A stretch of 64,000 nt of DNA. Source: Candidatus Neomarinimicrobiota bacterium. Lineage in GTDB: Bacteria; Fidelibacterota; UBA2242; B5-G15. Under the pieces are notes generated by a model. The model was not told the origin of the DNA. It ran no database searches and saw only the letters and a program-made list of their open reading frames with translations. The stretch is from positions 122,546 to 186,545 of the forward strand of contig JACDNV010000005.1 in assembly GCA_017656425.1 (NCBI GenBank), given 5' to 3'. Below, piece after piece: positions 10,243-19,004 of this stretch. Positions within the stretch are counted from its first letter, which is position 1; each line of letters opens with the position of its first letter. A program made the translations under genes and the position numbers.

Positions 10243-13200
10243 TTTGTTATCAGAATTTTAATAATCTTCGATTCTTCTCTTCCTGCCCCTGTTGCTTTTA
10301 CTACGGCAAAGTAAACACCATTTTGGATTCTTGATGTATCCCATTTTAGTTCATTATAATCATTCAGCAGTGGGATTTCGCATTTTAACTCATCTATTTT
10401 ATTACCGGCTAAATCAAAAACTTTTACACTAATCTTACAGGGTTGACTGTTTACAAAAAACCTTATATTTGTGCTATTACCTTTAACAGGATTGGGCCAG
10501 TTGTATACCTTATCCCAGTCTAATAGATTTTTGATACTTAGAATATGGAAGGTTGAAACATATTTCTGATGATAGTTTCTTTCGAAACTGCTCCCACTAC
10601 ATCTCCATTCGTATCCTGTCTCCTTTCCTTTACCAATCTCAATGCAATTGACTTTAGTTGAGTCACTTGAGACAGTTAAATAAAACCATTTTTCGTTGGA
10701 ATTGAAAATAGCATCCTTGGCATGAAAGCTGCTACCAATTGCGATTGGATGAAGATTAATAAGGTTTCCAGAGTGGCTATATCTAAATATTCCCACATCT
10801 TGCATTTTTACAATGATGTCCATGATGTTGTCATTATCAACATCAGCGGTAAGTATCTGTGGAGAAAAATTATAATTTGCATACAAACTTGATGGCTCTA
10901 TTGGAAAATTCCCCTCAACTATTAGTTTTTCATTATATGCATATATATTATTGTTTGAAAGCAAAATAATTTCGATAGAGGAATCGCCATCAACATCGGC
11001 AAGTGCTGTAGCATCTATTTCTTTATTTAGATTAATCGTACTGTATTTTGAATTTGTTGAATCTACATCCAGAATCAGTGTTAAATTTTCTCCATTTGAT
11101 AGTATGAGATCGATATTCTCATTTTTATTTATGAATCCTGAAAGTAGGCTTATACTATCTAGCGAATCGGTCATTTCTGGTAATTGCCGTATTAATTTGA
11201 TATTTGTGTCAATTTTTACAATATTACCGTTAACTGTAATACCATAAATACTGATATTACTATTTTTACTAAATCCAGTAATTTTAACTAATTTTTCTTC
11301 CGTAGAGATTTTATTCTCATTATTTGCATTAATATTAAAATAAATTAATGAATCTTCCGTTGCAAATGCAAGTCTGTTACCTATCAGTGTTACGTTTGAT
11401 GAAATATTTGTATTGGTAAGAGTGAATACCTTGTGATCAGTAAACATTACCGTCTCATTTGCATTAACCTGATATTTAAAAAGATGCCAAATGTTGGAGG
11501 ATTTTACTACTATTAATATTAGATTGTCTTTGACAATAATGGGTTTTATTTCGGATATACTTTTTGATACCAGTGATGTAAAAGGTGCAGACGTTATTCT
11601 TTTTCCATTAATATTATATAAGTATATAGAGTCCGAAAGAGCTATGACGTAGCTTCTGCCATATATTTTTATAATTGCCGGTTCACTGAGTAGTTTTTTA
11701 TTTATATTTATTAATGAAACTTTATTATCAAACATTATTCTGAATGTCATCACTTCGCCTGAATTTCCTATACTGTCTATACGTATTCCAGTGTAGGAAT
11801 ATGTATTACTCTTTGTTGATGGGTTGGTAAAATCGGCGAATCCGATGGTTTTTAAGGAATCCCTCGGATAGTCTGGATTTAGATGGAAAAATCCTTCATT
11901 TCCAGCAAACCATGGGTCAAAATACCATCCGATTGGTATGTCAGGGTTGTTTAGAGTTACATCAAAACTCAATAAATCTTCAAATCCAATTTGCTGGGCT
12001 CCATCTGCTTCTTCTAAATCGATCCCTCGCAAATCTCTATTGTTGTTTATACTTAATGTTTTATAATTTTCTTTTATAATTCCTTCGTCAATATGCCAGA
12101 TTAAAAGCCCTGATCCTGGTAATCCAACATCATATCTCGGTACGGATGTTAGTACACCACTTTTTTTTGAAAATTTTGCATCGATTGAGTCTTTTATATA
12201 GGGAAGAATCGATGGATATTCTTTCTTACCTGATTTAAGGTAATCTCTATACATCATGCTGTCAATAGTAATACCTTGTCTTGTTTGTGAGCATCTATTT
12301 TCGATAAGAAAATACTCTTTCTCATTAATTGGTACAAGCCAAACCGTGGTATCAGAGTATGATTCAGCATGCTTAAGGATAACAGATACATTGCTTGTTG
12401 CTATAGCTGGTTTTTCCCAACCAAGGAATATTCTTTCCCATGCCGATGGTATTGATGGTACCAGTCCATTTAAGTTTACAGAACCCTGGTCCATAAGAGC
12501 GAATTTTCCCACCCCGGATACACCGCTTTCGGTGTCATACAGCGCGGGTAATCCAATAGCATACCCGAACATTAGAGCGAAGATACCATTTAGTCCGATC
12601 TGGAACTCGCATAAATCACTATATCCAGCAAAAATTTCTTCAGCTTCTGGATATAGGATATGATTTTCTGTTTCTGGTAAAATTATTCCCTTATTTATTA
12701 AAAGAGTGCCGTTATCAACTGGTATTCCACTGTAGTAGGTTTCGTTGATATAGCTATTGAAATCTTCCGGTCTTAGGTAGACTGATGGTATATCATAAGG
12801 AGTAGGATCAAGAGTGATTGTGAAGTCCTGCCCAACTCCGGCATGGAATACCACAACCAAATCATAGTTTGAGAAATCTATATCTTCATCTGCTGCCTCA
12901 ACTGCATCTATAAAGAGTTCTGTCAATCTGATATCGATAGAGTCTTTTTTATCAAACGGGTGATAGTAGGACATTTTATGTTTTAATCTATATGCTTCAT
13001 TCTCCCCCTCTGGATATACGTGGGAATTGAGAGTATCTATATATAGTTTGCCACGAGAAACATGATAATAATAGTTTGATAGTGCTCTTATATGGTCAAG
13101 GAAATATTGTTTGTTATGTGGAGGAGGGTCTACGACAATTGGACATTCCATTTCACTATTAAATAAAAACCTGCCATTACCTGTTGTACTTGGATCATCA

Positions 13201-13370
13201 TCCTCTAAAAACTCTACACGTATTGCACATATTTTAATTGTTCCAATTGGATTTATTGTATTTTGTGTAAAATCTTTCACAGTTAACGGTGAAAAGGAAT
13301 TCAAATCAAGGGGGTAGATAATATTTAAGTGTAACGCTATTAAAATTATGCTCAAATAAAATTTCTTCAT
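10239..13370 (-). CDS. Secreted M6-like protein with degenerate metal site, FG-GAP repeats and T9SS-type sorting tail
   Basis: A 1043-residue secreted protein. After a signal peptide, residues ~40-330 follow the immune-inhibitor-A (M6) fold, including GLPALYDTESG and FALMDQGS, the conserved flank of the zinc site. The zinc motif itself, normally HEFGH in HEFGHALGLP, reads LMFGY at residues 266-270, so both His ligands and the catalytic Glu are replaced. Further on are VCBS/FG-GAP-like blades (ALADVDGDSSIEIILL, TADVDNDNIMDIIVK). The last ~90 residues (YNWPNPV, VFDLAGNKI, NGVYFAVVKA, IIKILITK) match type A C-terminal sorting domains of type IX secretion. It is most likely a secreted, non-catalytic surface protein. 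Confidence 0.82.
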   Translation of the reverse strand: MKKFYLSIILIALHLNIIYPLDLNSFSPLTVKDFTQNTINPIGTIKICAIRVEFLEDDDPSTTGNGRFLFNSEMECPIVVDPPPHNKQYFLDHIRALSNYYYHVSRGKLYIDTLNSHVYPEGENEAYRLKHKMSYYHPFDKKDSIDIRLTELFIDAVEAADEDIDFSNYDLVVVFHAGVGQDFTITLDPTPYDIPSVYLRPEDFNSYINETYYSGIPVDNGTLLINKGIILPETENHILYPEAEEIFAGYSDLCEFQIGLNGIFALMFGYAIGLPALYDTESGVSGVGKFALMDQGSVNLNGLVPSIPSAWERIFLGWEKPAIATSNVSVILKHAESYSDTTVWLVPINEKEYFLIENRCSQTRQGITIDSMMYRDYLKSGKKEYPSILPYIKDSIDAKFSKKSGVLTSVPRYDVGLPGSGLLIWHIDEGIIKENYKTLSINNNRDLRGIDLEEADGAQQIGFEDLLSFDVTLNNPDIPIGWYFDPWFAGNEGFFHLNPDYPRDSLKTIGFADFTNPSTKSNTYSYTGIRIDSIGNSGEVMTFRIMFDNKVSLININKKLLSEPAIIKIYGRSYVIALSDSIYLYNINGKRITSAPFTSLVSKSISEIKPIIVKDNLILIVVKSSNIWHLFKYQVNANETVMFTDHKVFTLTNTNISSNVTLIGNRLAFATEDSLIYFNINANNENKISTEEKLVKITGFSKNSNISIYGITVNGNIVKIDTNIKLIRQLPEMTDSLDSISLLSGFINKNENIDLILSNGENLTLILDVDSTNSKYSTINLNKEIDATALADVDGDSSIEIILLSNNNIYAYNEKLIVEGNFPIEPSSLYANYNFSPQILTADVDNDNIMDIIVKMQDVGIFRYSHSGNLINLHPIAIGSSFHAKDAIFNSNEKWFYLTVSSDSTKVNCIEIGKGKETGYEWRCSGSSFERNYHQKYVSTFHILSIKNLLDWDKVYNWPNPVKGNSTNIRFFVNSQPCKISVKVFDLAGNKIDELKCEIPLLNDYNELKWDTSRIQNGVYFAVVKATGAGREESKIIKILITK

Positions 13371-13420
13371 ATATTGTCCAAATTTTAAATTGGGTTAGCA
13401 AGTATTTGTTTAATTGTCCA

Positions 13421-14650
13421 CTAAAATTTTATGTTTAAGGAAAATAACATAGTATTCTGTCTTGGATGTCCTGGGTCACCCCACGTATAACCAAAATCAA
13501 AGGACATCCCTGCATATTTTAAACCAACACCATATGTTGGAACGGGATATTTACCTTTCATGACAATTTTTCCAGCATAGTCATATAAGAACCCTGTACG
13601 AATGGCGAACATATCTGAATACCAATATTCAATTCCAAAGTTATATACTATGGATTCAAGTTCTTTTTTAAATGAGCCATCATTTGTATTGCCATCTTCG
13701 TCTTCTTCTCCTATTCCATCCGCTTCTGAATCGTAAACTAATAACCAGTCATCAATCCAGGAGGTAAAAAGTGCAATATACCATGGATCAGAATGTGCAG
13801 TTTCTCTTCGTCCATCTTTATTGTAGTCTCCACCTGGCCTCGGGCGGCCACTTTTATCGTAACCGCCAACTTTTCCATCGCCATCAATATCTCTATCAGG
13901 ATATGAGGCTACCAATAGTTTGTTGATATCAAATGCTATATTTATTTTATTATATTTGTTTCCGAGTGTATAGGCAAATCCTAATTTCAAATTTGTGGGC
14001 ATTGGATCAGCCTGATTCACATCGATAAAGGCAATTTTAGAACCTATGTTGGAAATAGAAAAACCAAAATTCAAATTATCTGTTAAAACATTTTTCTTTA
14101 AATAGCCGAAGTCAAATCCAATATTAGAGGAATATCCTTTGCCCTTTTCTCTCCCTGCTAATATATCAGTAAGGTGCTGATGTATGAGTTTGACACTCAG
14201 TCCGATAGAAGTGTATCTATTTATTTGGGAGCCATATGATAGTGTTACAGCGAAGACATATGATGCAAACGTACCGAGATATTTACCCCGTTCATCAGTT
14301 GCTATTTGCTTCCCAAGGTTCATCATTATTATATGTGCGCCGAAGGTGCCCCAGTATTTTTGGTGATAATATCCACCGACATAATCATAATAAATGTCTG
14401 AAGCAAGATTTGGTAGCCATTGTGTATGCATTAAGCCAATGGACTTCCCTCTGAGGAAGCCAAGACCGGCGGGATTGTAGTAGCTAGCGTATGCATCATT
14501 GGCTATTGCTACATTTGCTTCCCCCATGCCGTCTGCTCTCGCACCGGGGTTTATAAGTAGCCATATAGCTCCTGCCTGACTCTGGCTATAAGAAAAGTTG
14601 AAAAGTAAAATTAAACTTATCGCTACAAATAATATCTTCAAGTATTTCAT
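13421..14650 (-). CDS. PorV/PorQ-family outer-membrane beta-barrel protein
   Basis: A 409-residue protein with a signal peptide (cleavage after SYSQ, ~residue 23), then WLLINPGARADGMGEANVAI and ASYYNPAGLGFL, the hallmark start of PorV/PorQ (UPF0164) barrels. Alternating aromatic strands continue to the C-terminal FSLNIKF. PorV is the shuttle of the type IX secretion system and binds C-terminal sorting domains of cargo. The next gene on the strand encodes such a cargo. Around residues 255-290 an inserted loop is rich in Asp/Gly (DIDGDGKVGGYD, GGDYNKDGRR), like calcium-binding DxDxDG loops. A strong terminator lies 15-45 nt upstream of the ATG. Other T9SS parts are not in the window. Confidence 0.85.
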   Translation of the reverse strand: MKYLKILFVAISLILLFNFSYSQSQAGAIWLLINPGARADGMGEANVAIANDAYASYYNPAGLGFLRGKSIGLMHTQWLPNLASDIYYDYVGGYYHQKYWGTFGAHIIMMNLGKQIATDERGKYLGTFASYVFAVTLSYGSQINRYTSIGLSVKLIHQHLTDILAGREKGKGYSSNIGFDFGYLKKNVLTDNLNFGFSISNIGSKIAFIDVNQADPMPTNLKLGFAYTLGNKYNKINIAFDINKLLVASYPDRDIDGDGKVGGYDKSGRPRPGGDYNKDGRRETAHSDPWYIALFTSWIDDWLLVYDSEADGIGEEDEDGNTNDGSFKKELESIVYNFGIEYWYSDMFAIRTGFLYDYAGKIVMKGKYPVPTYGVGLKYAGMSFDFGYTWGDPGHPRQNTMLFSLNIKF

Positions 14651-14664
14651 TTTATAACCTCGCT

Positions 14665-14695
14665 AAAAAAAACCGAATGCTCTCTTGACATTCGG
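14665..14695 (-). terminator. Rho-independent terminator between cobO and the PorV-like gene
   Basis: On the minus strand, CCGAATG (complement of 14689-14695) pairs with CATTCGG (complement of 14673-14679) around a 9-nt loop and is followed by eight T residues (14665-14672). The 7-bp perfect stem plus T tract is convincing. It follows cobO by about 180 nt and lies just upstream of the PorV-like start, so it ends the cobO transcript or acts as an attenuator. Confidence 0.85.
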
Positions 14696-14875
14696 TGGGC
14701 TGTAGATTTTCTAGCTCAATTTAACAATAAATTAAACTCTTCCTCCAAAATTACAAGTCGAAATTATGAGATTTTTTTTCAACAATCAAGACTTTTAGAC
14801 TCTATTCAAATTGCAAGCAATTATAAAAACTAAATATATGTTATTATTGTTCCAGCTTGTACTTTTCAACATTTT

Positions 14876-15391
14876 TTAATATTCGAATCCTTTCCTCGCT
14901 CTTATTCCTCTTTTAAAATAATGTTTAATTTCTTTCATTTCTGTGACAAGGTCTGCCATTTCTATTAATTCTTGTGGAGCGTATCTACCAGTTAGCACTA
15001 TATCGGTATTTTCGTCTCTTGCCTTTAATAGATTAATTACTTCTTTTACATTGATCAATTTTAAATGCAGTGCCATATTAATCTCATCAAGTATGATAAG
15101 TTTGAATTCTCTGGATAAGATTTTTTCCCTAACATTTTCCAATCCCTTCCAGGCTCTTTCTATGTCTTTTTGTGATATTATTTTAGTTGTTATGAAATTT
15201 TTACCGCCAAATTGTTCAATTAAAATATTGTTGAACCTTTGGAGTGCTTTGATTTCACTGTATTTTCCAGTTTTTAAAAATTGAGCAATGTAAACCTTGA
15301 ATCCCGCCCCTGCAGCTCTAATTGCCATCCCTATTGCTGCTGTTGTTTTTCCCTTGCCTTCTCCAGTGTATATGTAAATATAACCAGCCAT
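14876..15391 (-). CDS. cobO: Cob(I)yrinic acid a,c-diamide adenosyltransferase
   Basis: A 171-residue CobA/CobO/BtuR-family ATP:corrinoid adenosyltransferase. The P-loop GEGKGKTT is at residues 10-17, with LIILDEIN as Walker B, VLTGRYAP, and the C-terminal HYFKRGIRARKGFEY, all family hallmarks. The enzyme adds the 5'-deoxyadenosyl group to reduced corrinoids. No other cobalamin gene is nearby, which suggests salvage of imported corrinoid. The 225-bp space downstream holds only a terminator. The gene is divergent from the lipoprotein gene at 15474. Confidence 0.94.
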   Translation of the reverse strand: MAGYIYIYTGEGKGKTTAAIGMAIRAAGAGFKVYIAQFLKTGKYSEIKALQRFNNILIEQFGGKNFITTKIISQKDIERAWKGLENVREKILSREFKLIILDEINMALHLKLINVKEVINLLKARDENTDIVLTGRYAPQELIEMADLVTEMKEIKHYFKRGIRARKGFEY

Positions 15392-15473
15392 TATAAAAAC
15401 AATTTTATTTCATTGTAATTTACACCTAAAATTTTAATTTTAATATTGAGATATTTAAAACGATGTGCTTAAT

Positions 15474-16100
15474 ATGGTTAAAAAAATTATATCAACAATT
15501 GTCTTGACTAATTTAGTTATAATGCTAAGCCAATGCTCTACCCATGCCGTTATTACCACTGAGCCATTGGAAAAGGGCTCAGTGGTAAAAGGTATATCTT
15601 GGTCGATTGAAAATATTACTCCAGTCTTATTTTACAAGTATGGTCTAAGCGAAAAGAGTGACATTGGTATCAGGATAGGACTGCCAATCTATGGAACGGG
15701 AGTAGATTTTTCATATACGGTTTTTAATACTGAAAAGAGGAGAGAAATTATTAATTTTGCTTATTCAATTAATTCCAATTCAAATTTTGATTTTACATAT
15801 TATAGTATAAGAAAGATTAAAGCTTCTTTGATAAAATCTTTATACAGTGGATTTAGGTTGATGTACATTCCTTATGGTATAACTGGAGGTAGGAGTTTCA
15901 GATTTGGTTTCCTCGCTGGTGTAGTAATAAAAAAAGCTGGTTTTGAGTGCGGATATTTTCATGATTTTGAAAAAGGGCAACCAGCTGAAAAAATCTTTAA
16001 TATAAAACCAAGTATACCTTATGCTATTACTGATTTTGGATTTCCTACTGAATATTCAAGAATAGTGGGTATAAGTCTGATTATTTATTACATATTTTAG
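15474..16100 (+). CDS. Small putative lipoprotein of unknown function
   Basis: A 208-residue protein with a hydrophobic leader ending in VIMLSQC, a lipoprotein-like cysteine with Gln at -1. The remainder alternates hydrophobic and polar residues with many Tyr/Phe/Ile (GIRIGLPIYGTGVDFSYTVF, FLAGVVIKKAGFECGYFHDF) and ends SLIIYYIF. It could be a small barrel or a beta-rich outer-membrane lipoprotein. I do not recognise the family. The ATG at 15474 is preferred to an upstream GTG at 15465 because it gives a compact basic n-region (MVKK). It is divergent from cobO and upstream of degP with its own apparent promoter. Confidence 0.65.
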   Translation: MVKKIISTIVLTNLVIMLSQCSTHAVITTEPLEKGSVVKGISWSIENITPVLFYKYGLSEKSDIGIRIGLPIYGTGVDFSYTVFNTEKRREIINFAYSINSNSNFDFTYYSIRKIKASLIKSLYSGFRLMYIPYGITGGRSFRFGFLAGVVIKKAGFECGYFHDFEKGQPAEKIFNIKPSIPYAITDFGFPTEYSRIVGISLIIYYIF

Positions 16101-16131
16101 ATGTCCAGTTTTTAACATGTTAATTGCAGAA

Positions 16132-16158
16132 TTGTCAAAGCTATTGTTCTGGTATAAT
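16132..16158 (+). promoter_or_regulatory. Candidate promoter of degP
   Basis: A perfect TATAAT at 16153-16158 is preceded by TG-n (extended -10, 16150-16152). A TTGTCA lies at 16132-16137 with a short 15-bp spacer, so the extended -10 probably matters more. The predicted leader to the degP ATG is about 60 nt. Confidence 0.55.
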
Positions 16159-16224
16159 TTTTGTCATCGGAACCATTGTGTTTTTTAATGGTTGAAATTT
16201 AGTTGAAATGTGGAGGAAAATACA

Positions 16225-17748
16225 ATGAAGAGAATATTTTTACTTTCCTTAATATTAATTATACTAGTTGGTATAGGTTTCTATACAGGCACAATTTATG
16301 GCAAGAAAAATTCAGATCCTATTGTGATTTATGAGAATTCATCGGTCCCCTCAGCAAGTTTTGTAAATGCCAGTATGGATATGTCAACTACTCAAAGTGA
16401 AGAAGCTATTGCTCAGAGTATTAACAATATATTTACTCGAGTATCCCAAAGGGCAATACCAGCGGTTGTTACAATTATCACAGAAAAAGTTATAAGGAGA
16501 AAAGTTGTAAATCCCTTTTTCCCTGAGTTCGATGAGGAGTGGTTCTGGAGATTTTTCGGTCCAATGCCTGAAACCGAAATGAAAGGTACTATTCTTGGCT
16601 CTGGGGTAATAGTAAATGAGAAGGGATATATTCTGACTAATAACCACGTAGTAGAGAAAGGGGAAAAAATACATGTTAGATTAATAAATAATAAAGAATA
16701 CGAAGCTGAGGTAGTTGGGACGGACCCCCCAACAGACCTAGCTGTCTTGAAAATTGATGCAAGGGGCTTGAAGTTTCTACCGTTTGGTAATTCGGATTCT
16801 CTGAAGACTGGTGAGTGGGTCCTTGCTATTGGATGCCCTTTATCTGAAAATCTTGCTCATACTGTAACAGCTGGGATTGTCAGTGCGAAAGGACGAAGCA
16901 ATATAATTAATCCAAGAAATTATGAATATTTTATTCAAACTGATGCAGCAATAAATCCCGGTAACAGTGGTGGAGCCCTTGTTAATTTAAGAGGCGAACT
17001 GGTAGGAATTAATACGGCTATTGCTACGAGTGGTGGTAATCCAGGAAACATCGGAATTGGCTTTGCTATCCCAATAAATCTGGCAAGAAAGGTGATGAAA
17101 GATCTGATCGAAAAGGGGAAGGTAGCTAGGGCATGGCTTGGTGTGTGGATTCAGGATGTGGATGATAAAATTGCAAGGTCAATGAAACTTAACGTCCCGA
17201 AAGGAGCACTTATAAGTAAAGTTGAGAAAGGTAGTCCTGCAGATAAAGCGGGTTTGGAAGTAGGTGATATCATTATAGAATTTGATGGGAAAAAGGTAAA
17301 GAATTCGTCGCAGCTAAGAACTCTGGTGGCAAATTCCGAGCCTGGTAGTGAAAAGAAGTTGGTAATTATTAGAAATGGAAAAGAAAGAGAGCTAAAAGTA
17401 AAACTTGCGGAGTTGCCAGAAGAAAAGTTATTAACATCGGGAGAGGAAAGGAGCGAAACAAAACTTGGATTTACCGTCTCAAATATTACTGAGGAATTAG
17501 CTAAAAAATATGATATTGATCCTGATGAAGAAGGGGTAATCATCACTTCTATAGAAAGTAGAAGTCAGGCGGCAAAAGTTTTAAGACCAGGAGATATTAT
17601 CAAAAGAGTTGGCAATAAAGTAATAGATAATGTGAAGGAATTTAATGAGGCGGTTGAGAGCGCAGATACAGAAGTTTTACTTTTTCTCGCCAAAAGAAGT
17701 GAGAATACATTTTTCGTAACAATAGATAATCCGTATAAGAAGAAATAA
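16225..17748 (+). CDS. degP: DegP/HtrA-family periplasmic serine protease
   Basis: A 507-residue protein with an N-terminal membrane/signal segment, a trypsin-like domain and two PDZ domains. The catalytic triad is intact: His in TNNHVVE, Asp in TDLAVLK and Ser in NPGNSGGALV. PDZ1 begins near WLGVWIQDV and PDZ2 near LGFTVSNITEE. HtrA proteases degrade and chaperone misfolded envelope proteins, fitting the many barrel and lipoprotein genes nearby. The ATG at 16225 is chosen because GGAGG sits 8-12 nt upstream; an earlier GTG overlaps that ribosome-binding site. A rho-independent terminator follows. Confidence 0.95.
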   Translation: MKRIFLLSLILIILVGIGFYTGTIYGKKNSDPIVIYENSSVPSASFVNASMDMSTTQSEEAIAQSINNIFTRVSQRAIPAVVTIITEKVIRRKVVNPFFPEFDEEWFWRFFGPMPETEMKGTILGSGVIVNEKGYILTNNHVVEKGEKIHVRLINNKEYEAEVVGTDPPTDLAVLKIDARGLKFLPFGNSDSLKTGEWVLAIGCPLSENLAHTVTAGIVSAKGRSNIINPRNYEYFIQTDAAINPGNSGGALVNLRGELVGINTAIATSGGNPGNIGIGFAIPINLARKVMKDLIEKGKVARAWLGVWIQDVDDKIARSMKLNVPKGALISKVEKGSPADKAGLEVGDIIIEFDGKKVKNSSQLRTLVANSEPGSEKKLVIIRNGKERELKVKLAELPEEKLLTSGEERSETKLGFTVSNITEELAKKYDIDPDEEGVIITSIESRSQAAKVLRPGDIIKRVGNKVIDNVKEFNEAVESADTEVLLFLAKRSENTFFVTIDNPYKKK

Positions 17749-17773
17749 GATAAAAAATTAAGGTTGTAATTAT

Positions 17774-17799
17774 GAGGCTCCAGTGGAGAGCCTCTTTTT
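17774..17799 (+). terminator. Rho-independent terminator of degP
   Basis: GAGGCTC (17774-17780) pairs with GAGCCTC (17788-17794) around a 7-nt loop, followed directly by TTTTT. It lies 26 nt after the degP stop and separates it from mtnP. Confidence 0.9.
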
Positions 17800-17908
17800 A
17801 TGTTTGTCATGTAAACACTTGTAATATTTAATTAAAAATTACTTAAATTTAATGGCTATATTGTATATTTTCATTTTTTGATTTTTAATCATTTAGTAGG
17901 AGTATAAA

Positions 17909-18763
17909 ATGAAAAAGTTAGCGATAATAGGCGGAACAGGATTTTACGAATTTGAAGGTTTAATAATAAAGGATAGTATCAGGGTTGATACTCCCTTTGG
18001 TGAACCTTCCAGCGATTTTATACTTGGAGAGGTAAATGGTAAGGAGGTTTTGTTTTTACCTCGTCATGGTAGAGGTCATAGAATATTACCATCTAAGATA
18101 AATTATAGAGCAAATATTTACGGATTGAAAAAACTTGGTGTAACTCACGTTGTGTCAATTTCTGCTGTTGGAAGTTTTAAAGAGGAAATTAAGCCAGGTT
18201 CGATTGTGATTGTGGATCAGTTTTTTGATAGAACAAAAAGCTCCATCAATAATACATTTTTTGATGAAGGAATTGCAGTTCATGTAGCTTTTTCTGATCC
18301 TGTATGTCCTGTGTTATTTAAAACTCTTGGGGATATAGCCAGAAGAATTGGAATTGATTATCATCTTGGTGGGACGTATTTAAATATGGAAGGTCCCGCT
18401 TTTTCAACGAGAGCTGAATCGCGGGTATATAAATCATGGGGTATGGATGTTATCGGGATGACAAATATATATGAGGCAAGACTTTGCAGGGAAGCAGAAC
18501 TGCATTTTGCAACTGTTGCACAGGTAACAGATTATGATAGTTGGAGGGAGGAGTTTGTGGATGTGCCAACTGTCCTAGAAAATCTAAAAAGGTCTGCATC
18601 AATTTCGAAGAGACTTTTAGAAATGTTTATAAGAGAGTTTCCTCCTGATGGTGAATGTGAATGTGAAAATTCTCTTAAAAATGCGATAGTTACAGATTTA
18701 ACTTTGCTTGATGAAAATCAAAAATCCAAATATGAGCTATTATTAAAAAAATATTTTAATTGA
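17909..18763 (+). CDS. mtnP: S-methyl-5'-thioadenosine phosphorylase
   Basis: A 284-residue PNP/UDP phosphorylase family 2 enzyme. IIGGTGFYEFEG opens the protein, PRHGRGHRILPSKINYRAN is the phosphate/ribose-binding stretch, YLNMEGPAFSTRAES follows, and IGMTNIYEARLCREAE plus VTDYDSW are typical of MTA phosphorylases. It cleaves methylthioadenosine, a by-product of SAM use, to adenine and methylthioribose-1-phosphate. A TAGGAGT ribosome-binding site precedes the ATG. It heads the plus-strand run through ileS. MetK and AhcY lie 9 kb downstream. Closely related inosine or guanosine phosphorylases are the main alternative. Confidence 0.9.
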   Translation: MKKLAIIGGTGFYEFEGLIIKDSIRVDTPFGEPSSDFILGEVNGKEVLFLPRHGRGHRILPSKINYRANIYGLKKLGVTHVVSISAVGSFKEEIKPGSIVIVDQFFDRTKSSINNTFFDEGIAVHVAFSDPVCPVLFKTLGDIARRIGIDYHLGGTYLNMEGPAFSTRAESRVYKSWGMDVIGMTNIYEARLCREAELHFATVAQVTDYDSWREEFVDVPTVLENLKRSASISKRLLEMFIREFPPDGECECENSLKNAIVTDLTLLDENQKSKYELLLKKYFN

Positions 18764-18779
18764 TAAAATGTTGCAAGAA

Positions 18780-18992
18780 ATGGGGAAAATAATTATAACC
18801 TTTGGTATTATTTTAATTTTAATCGGTTTATTTTTGTCTATAGGGGGCAAGATTCCATTTATAAACAAGCTGGGTCATCTTCCCGGCGATATATTCATAA
18901 AGAGGGATAACTTTGTTTTCTATTTTCCAATTACGACTTGTGTATTGATTAGTTTGGTTTTATTCATATTGTTTAACATATTTAGGAGATAG
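18780..18992 (+). CDS. DUF2905 small membrane protein
   Basis: A 70-residue protein with two transmembrane helices separated by the conserved loop KIPFINKLGHLPGDIFIKR, the DUF2905 signature (PGDI followed by basic residues and a second helix with FYFP). An ATG 4 codons upstream is possible; 18780 gives the usual family length. It lies 16 bp after mtnP and 12 bp before ileS, so it is probably co-transcribed. Function unknown. Confidence 0.88.
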   Translation: MGKIIITFGIILILIGLFLSIGGKIPFINKLGHLPGDIFIKRDNFVFYFPITTCVLISLVLFILFNIFRR

Positions 18993-19004
18993 TGGAGGGA
19001 AGTA

